Below are positions 59,392 to 64,000 of a stretch of 64,000 nucleotides of DNA, one piece after another. This DNA comes from Symbiodinium natans (lineage: Eukaryota > Sar > Dinophyceae > Suessiales > Symbiodiniaceae). Position 1 is the stretch's first letter. Each line of letters starts with the position of its first letter. The notes beneath the pieces were generated by a model. It did not search any database and was not told the DNA's origin. It saw only the letters and a list, made by a program, of their open reading frames with translations. Where the stretch lies: assembly GCA_905221605.1 (NCBI GenBank), contig CAJNDS010002090.1, positions 224,545-288,544 on the forward strand. Direction: 5' to 3'. The position numbers and the translations under genes are program-made.

Positions 59392-59466
59392 CTGAGGTAT
59401 GGCGAGAGCTTTGGGCGGCTTGTGTGGAGGAGCGCAAACGGTAAACCGAAAAGCAATGCCGAAGGG

Positions 59467-59549
59467 TAAGTAGGGAATACTCGAAGTACTTCCTATACAG
59501 GGCCTTTGAGGCCCAAGTATATAATCATGGGGTACATGGACCCTTAGAA
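59467..59549. repeat. Family A element, left end missing
   Basis: Retains AGGCCCAAGTATATAATCAT and the right terminus GTACATGGACCCTTAG. Confidence 0.8.
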
Positions 59550-59749
59550 AATGCAAGGTTTAGCGTTTAGGGGTGTAAGGTAGCATAGTATCCTTCTACT
59601 AGAGGTGCTGGGTTTTACGAAGGCTCAGCCCCATCGACAGAGCCACCAGAAGCACTACTTGAGGCAGCAGAGGCCGAAACGTCGCGAAGCAAGGCCAACC
59701 ACCCCCTAGAACCTACTCTAAACCTCACAAGTGTTCATACGAAACCCTA

Positions 59750-60540
59750 CACGCCTTCACCAATGACAGCAACATAAACCCTACCTCGTATGTACATGTG
59801 CACATATATATATGTGTATGCATATACACATATAGATGTACATACAAACATATGTGTATATGTGTGTTGTTTGCACATCTATGCGTGTGTATATACATAT
59901 GTATGTATGTGTATATATATATATATGAGGCAGGAACCTTTACGCATGATTTGACATAGGTCTTTCGTTTATATACATTGGACTATTTAAACCCTAATCT
60001 CTTTGGCCAGACACGTTCTGTTGCTGGCTCCTTCTGCCACAAAAGCAGAAGCATTTAAACCTTTGGAAGCCATTATAACTATTTCTTATCTAAAACTTCA
60101 ACAGGTTAACCCTTGTTTTTTTGAGGGAAAGGGAGTAACCACAGAATTGACGAGATTTCGGGCCTAGGGTGATGGACGGAAGGTTTCTACAAAGAAAGAG
60201 TCTAACCGAGCCTAACCACAGAATTTGACGAATTTGGTGTGTAGGGTTTAGCCGAAAGTTTTTGAAGAGAAAGGGTCTAACCGACGCGCTTTTCTATACC
60301 GTATTGTTTTTACAAAACCCACAGAAGCTACCTGAAACTAAATTGCACAACATTCGTTTCGGTTGCTTCTTTATGTTTGCTGTCTTTGTTGAATAAGTTG
60401 TTCTTTCCGTAGACCTTGCGCTATTTCTCTTTTCTGAAAAAAATCAAATGCGTTTTGTTTTATTATTGTAGTATGAGCCACAGAATTCAATCGAAAAAGT
60501 CATGTGTCTAGGTCATCTGAAAGCTCTTTTATCTCTGTGT
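59750..60540. other. Boundary zone: telomere-type repeats end
   Basis: TA/TGTA repeats at 59800-59930, then two about 95-bp imperfect tandem units at 60115-60290 (AACCACAGAATT..GACGA, GGGTCTAACCG). No gene seen. Confidence 0.6.
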
Positions 60541-60545
60541 AGGTA

Positions 60546-60794
60546 ATGAATGCCCTTGCCTCTTCTGAAAAGGGGTCCTCCAACGGCTCCCCTCTCTCCT
60601 TCTCTTTTAGGAATGACAGAGCTCCTTTTTTACAACTTATGAAAAAGCCTTTCTCCTACTTGAAGAAGTGTTTACTAGAAAGAGATAGAGTAGATCTTCC
60701 ATTTCCTCGAGAGACAGATCTTTCAATGAAAACGAATACAAGAGGACTTTCATGTCCCATTAGGAGAGAGAGGAGCTCTCTCCTGCTGCATTAA
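60546..60794 (+). CDS. Plus-strand ORF of 82 codons, unknown
   Basis: Begins MNALASSEKGSSNGSPLSFS; basic and serine rich. It is in the right-hand GA-rich region where no confident gene was seen. May be chance. Confidence 0.2.
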   Translation: MNALASSEKGSSNGSPLSFSFRNDRAPFLQLMKKPFSYLKKCLLERDRVDLPFPRETDLSMKTNTRGLSCPIRRERSSLLLH

Positions 60795-61059
60795 AAGATA
60801 CAGGACGTCGTTCGTGTCTAGTGTTCATTTCATATAAAGGAGAGGGGGGAGGGGGGGGGCGGGGGGTGGCCGGCTTAGATAGGGTTTATTTGGAAGCTGA
60901 GAGTCGTGTTTTGGTGTGGTAGATAGAAAGGAAAGGGCATGAGAAAGTAGCGAGAGGAGCTCTTCAATTCCCTTCCTTATCTCCTATGCTCTTTTCCTTC
61001 TTATTGCAACAGGAGAAGACAGGAAAAGGGCTTCCATTCCCCTCTTGTTCTTCCTTTCT

Positions 61060-61400
61060 TGTGTTTTTGTCATTTAGAAAGGAACAGGAGAAGAGGAGGG
61101 AGAGAGAAGGAGAGAGGAGAGATAACAGGAATCCAATTTCAATGGAATAGCAAAGAATACAATAGAAGAGAGATGAATAGAGAAGAGGGAGAGACAAAAC
61201 AATGCGCTGAGAAGATGGCACTCTTCTTTATCTTTCCTCAGAGCAGAAGAGATAGGCCGAGAAGAGGGATATGATGAAGTACGGCAAGGTTTTATCATGC
61301 AAGTTCCTTTATTGTGTTTTATCAGTTAAAAGGAAACAGAAGGAGAGAAGGGAAAGGGAAGTGAGAGAGGAGAGACAGCAAGGAGGCCATTTTATTTTTC
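61060..61400. repeat. GA-rich dispersed repeat, copy 1
   Basis: Repeated at about 62725-63185: AACAGGAATCCA.TTTCAATGG, GATATGATGAAGTACGGCAA, and TGTGTTTTATCAGTTAAAA in the same order. Confidence 0.85.
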
Positions 61401-61788
61401 TGGAAGGGTACTGAACAGAAGAGAGGAGACAAGAAACAAGGAGACGGAGGAACACAACAAGGCGCACAGGAGATGGCACTCTTCTTTATCTATAATCTCT
61501 CCCTTCCTTGTCTCTCCCTTTCCCTCTATAATTAAACAAGACAAGACTATTCTTGCTCTTCGCAGATAGGTGCCCTCTCTCCTCTTCAGGAAGCCCTTGC
61601 CCTCATTTTGCTTGCTCTCTGAAACGACAAGGAAACAACACATAGAACGAGAGGAAAGGGAATGAAACAATAGGCAGTGGAGCTCTTCTATTTGTTTCCC
61701 CATCTCTTTTTTTCTTTTTTCTTTCAAAAAGGCAAAAGAAGCTTCCTTGTGTGTGTTTTTGAGATTTACAGGAGAACAAGAGAAGAGA

Positions 61789-61792
<4 letters not shown>

Positions 61793-61842
<50 letters not shown>
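61793..61842. repeat. (GA)n microsatellite
   Basis: About 25 GA units. Confidence 0.95.
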
Positions 61843-61846
<4 letters not shown>

Positions 61847-62049
61847 GAGAGGAGAGATCAAAAGGAACGCAACTCTAATGGGATAAGCAATGACAAGAAT
61901 GGAAGAGAAATGACGACAGGCGAGGGAGGCGCAAAAATCAGGCAAAGAGAAGACGGTGCTCGTTTTCATCTTTCTTCTGGATCTAATTTTTCTCTTCTCT
62001 TGTTCATTTCCGTTAGAAAGAAAGAAACAAAAGGAAGAACAATGAACAT

Positions 62050-62545
62050 GTAAGCAAACCCAGCTGATGCTCATGATTTCTCTCTCTCTCTCCCTATATA
62101 TGGGCGATGGAACGAGTGTCCTGTTTGATCGTTTTCTGCATCTTCAAGCGAGGAAAAGGGACACCCCACAAGAAAGCACTTAGGGTGTCCCTTTTGCTCG
62201 TTTGAAGACACAGCAAGCGATTAAAAGGGACGCCCGCTCTGGATTGGCAGCAAGCCCAACTGATGCTCATGATTTTTCTCTCTCCCCATATATGGGCGAT
62301 GGAACGCGTGTCTTTTTGGATCGTTTTCTGCATCTTCAAGCGAGGAAAAGGGACACCACAAGGAAACACTTAGTCAGGGTGTCCTTTTGCTCGTTTGAAG
62401 ACACAGAAGGCGATTAAAAAGGACGCCCATTTTGGATCGGCAGCAAACCCAGCTGATGCTCATGATTTCTCTCATATATGGGCGATGGAACGGGTGTCCT
62501 TCCTGATCGTTTTCTGCATCTTCAAGGGAGAAAGAAGGGCGACAA
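62050..62545. repeat. About 195-bp tandem repeat, 2.6 copies
   Basis: CTGATGCTCATGATTT recurs at about 62063, 62259 and 62453. Each unit has AAAAGGGACACC and the inverse GGTGTCC.TTTT, so it can fold. Confidence 0.9.
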
Positions 62546-62724
62546 CCAAGAAAGAATAATAGCGTCAGATATAGGGAGGGAAATTGAAGGGCTCCTCTCT
62601 TTGCTTAGTCATTCACTTTCCTCTCTTCTTATCTGTTGTTTTCTTCGCTTCAAAAAGCAAAATAAGGGAAAGGAAATTTCCTGAAGAGGAGAGGGGGCAC
62701 CTATCTGTAAAGAGCAATCGTTTA

Positions 62725-63185
62725 GAGGGGAACAGGAGAAGAGGAGCGAGAGAGAAGGAGAGAGGAGAGGAGAGATAACAGGAATCCAGTTTCAATGGAA
62801 TGGCAAAGAAAAGAATAGAAGAGAGATGAATAGAGAAGAAGGAGAGACAAAACAAGGCACAGATAAGATGGCACTCTTCTTTATCTTTCCTCCCTCCTTA
62901 TCTCTCCCTTCCCTCTTTCTTTTCGAAATAAGAACAACTAAACAGGAAGAATTATGAAAAGGAGAACAGTAAGAAAAAAGAGCAGAAGAGATAGGCCGAG
63001 AAGAGGGATATGATGAAGTACGGCAAGGTCGACGCGCAAGGAGTCACCCTCTGCTTTACCTTCCACTGCTTTATCACGCAAGTTCCTTTCTTGTGTTTTA
63101 TCAGTTAAAAAAGAAACTAGAAGGAGAGAAGGGAAAGGGAAGTGAGAGAGGAGAGAGATAGCAAGGTGGCAATTTTTCTGGAAGC
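62725..63185. repeat. GA-rich dispersed repeat, copy 2
   Basis: Same block order as 61060-61400 with extra sequence between blocks. Confidence 0.85.
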
Positions 63186-63207
63186 GTGCTGCCGTGTTTG
63201 AAGAAAA

Positions 63208-63288
63208 CAGGGCGGTTCAACAGTACCAATTTTTTTCAAGACAACCTTTAAGAAAATTTGGTACTGTTGAACCGCCTTGTTTTAAAGG
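63208..63288. repeat. Long inverted repeat (hairpin)
   Basis: GGCGGTTCAACAGTACCAA and its perfect inverse enclose about 30 bases. The arms extend to AACAGGGCGG/CCGCCTTGTT. Confidence 0.9.
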
Positions 63289-63299
63289 AAACAGGGCGG

Positions 63300-63840
63300 C
63301 TCCGTTGCCTCTTAAAGGAATGAGATACTTTTTTCGAAAATGAAAAAGTGCCGTCTCCACTTTCAATAGGAAAGGAAAGAGAAGCGATATGAAGCAAGCT
63401 TCTCCGCCTCTTAAAGGAATGAGGTATTACTTATCTGAATAGGAAATCAGAAAGTTCCTTTTCCACTGTCAATAGGAAAGGAAAGAGAAGCGATTCTGCG
63501 ACTCGGAATTCCTCTACCTGGTCCCTACCTCGTAGCTCCTCTACTTACGACATCTTGGCATTAAATTAAAGAGCCATTCATTGTTGAACTCAACACATGA
63601 TGAGTTTCCTCTAGCTGGCAAAAAAGACAACAGGAACACAGTCCATTTTTCAATGATACAATAGGATGGGAGCATGATTTGACGGAATGAAGCTGGCGTC
63701 TCCTACCTCTTAAGGACTGAGATGAATAGAGCATGAGAAAGTTCGTTTCCACTTACAATCGGAAAGGAAAGGGAAACGATTCTGGAACTCGAAATTCCTC
63801 TACCTGGTCTGTACCTTGTAGCTACTCTGCTTCTTATTGG
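63300..63840. repeat. Dispersed direct repeats CCTCTTAAAGGAATGAG / AATAGGAAAGGAAAGAGAAG
   Basis: The pair of motifs recurs three times (63304-63390, 63406-63530, 63703-63820). The last two also share TCCTCTACCTGGTC and CTCGTAGCT-like ends. Confidence 0.8.
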
Positions 63841-64000
63841 TATTAAATGAAGAGCGCCATCGCTGTTTAACAAGACATGAAGAGTCCCTCAAAGCATAAA
63901 GCATGACAAACCCCCTCCAGTCCTCAGGAAGAAAAAGACAGCTCCTTTATCGCTTCATGCCTCTCTAAGTCCTAATCGGATAGGGATCCATGAAGAGTTC

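Larger units (their letters stand above)
2281..58805. repeat. Dispersed interstitial telomere-type arrays (TTTAGGG/CCCTAAA), both orientations
   Basis: Well over a hundred blocks of 2 to about 17 units occur in either orientation, usually a few tens of bases from an exon or an inverted-repeat element. None is seen between about 26.3 and 31.6 kb (the OTU island) or after about 59 kb. The orientation often flips across a 70-100-base non-repeat segment. Plant-type TTTAGGG is also used by dinoflagellate telomeres; here it is clearly internal to genes. Confidence 0.95.

Noticed and set aside
2281-58805. Chromosome end (telomere) in this window
   Set aside because: The arrays are short, occur in both orientations and lie between exons. 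No array runs to a window edge.
62050-62545. CRISPR-like array (regular repeats)
   Set aside because: The units are contiguous 195-bp tandem copies without unique spacers, in eukaryotic-type DNA.

Overview
This looks like nuclear DNA of a dinoflagellate, most likely Symbiodiniaceae or Suessiales-like. That call is an inference from three things seen here. TTTAGGG/CCCTAAA telomere-type repeats are scattered through introns instead of capping an end. The genes are cut into very short exons whose introns nearly all start with GC or GA and end in AG before an exon G. Many small inverted-repeat elements lie between the exons. Coding density is very low, and most long open frames are repeat artefacts.

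The backbone is one huge minus-strand gene for an ABC1/UbiB-family (ABC1K, ADCK) atypical kinase. I could place 32 exons from 59,391 down to 2,544, about 460 codons spread over almost 57 kb. Exons average about 43 bases and the shortest is 13. Reading phase carries through every junction. The chain runs from VQRPG, through [18 protein letters not shown] and LLDFGLVAE, to [17 protein letters not shown] and the C-terminal region. The N-terminal part (KxGQ, AAAS and VAVK motifs) was not found and should lie to the right of 59.4 kb or outside the window.

Two complete-looking genes sit inside introns of the kinase gene on the same strand. A pentatricopeptide-repeat (PPR) gene lies at about 46.4-41.8 kb, inside the 9.8-kb intron 49,849-40,046. 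A UIM + OTU deubiquitinase gene of nine exons lies at 29,711-26,936, inside the 6.3-kb intron 31,872-25,551. The last exon of a possible plus-strand gene converges on the OTU gene. The OTU island lacks telomeric repeats; its introns carry a TTTTTCACCTTAY motif instead.

Layout: 1-1,260 is AT-rich low complexity, followed by a GGACCAG minisatellite. From 2.3 to 26.3 kb, telomeric arrays alternate with small inverted-repeat elements, kinase C-terminal exons and unassigned coding-looking islands. From 26.3 to 31.6 kb is the OTU island, with an AT-rich tract and a 200-bp tandem duplication. From 31.6 to 59.6 kb are kinase exons, the nested PPR gene, arrays and elements, with a 261-bp tandem repeat at 50.6-51.1 kb. 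From about 59.8 to 64 kb the composition changes: telomeric repeats stop and GA-rich sequence with its own tandem and dispersed repeats takes over, with no confident gene.

No rRNA, tRNA or CRISPR array was recognised. All exon boundaries were deduced by eye from phase, AG/G acceptors and family knowledge; none has transcript support.
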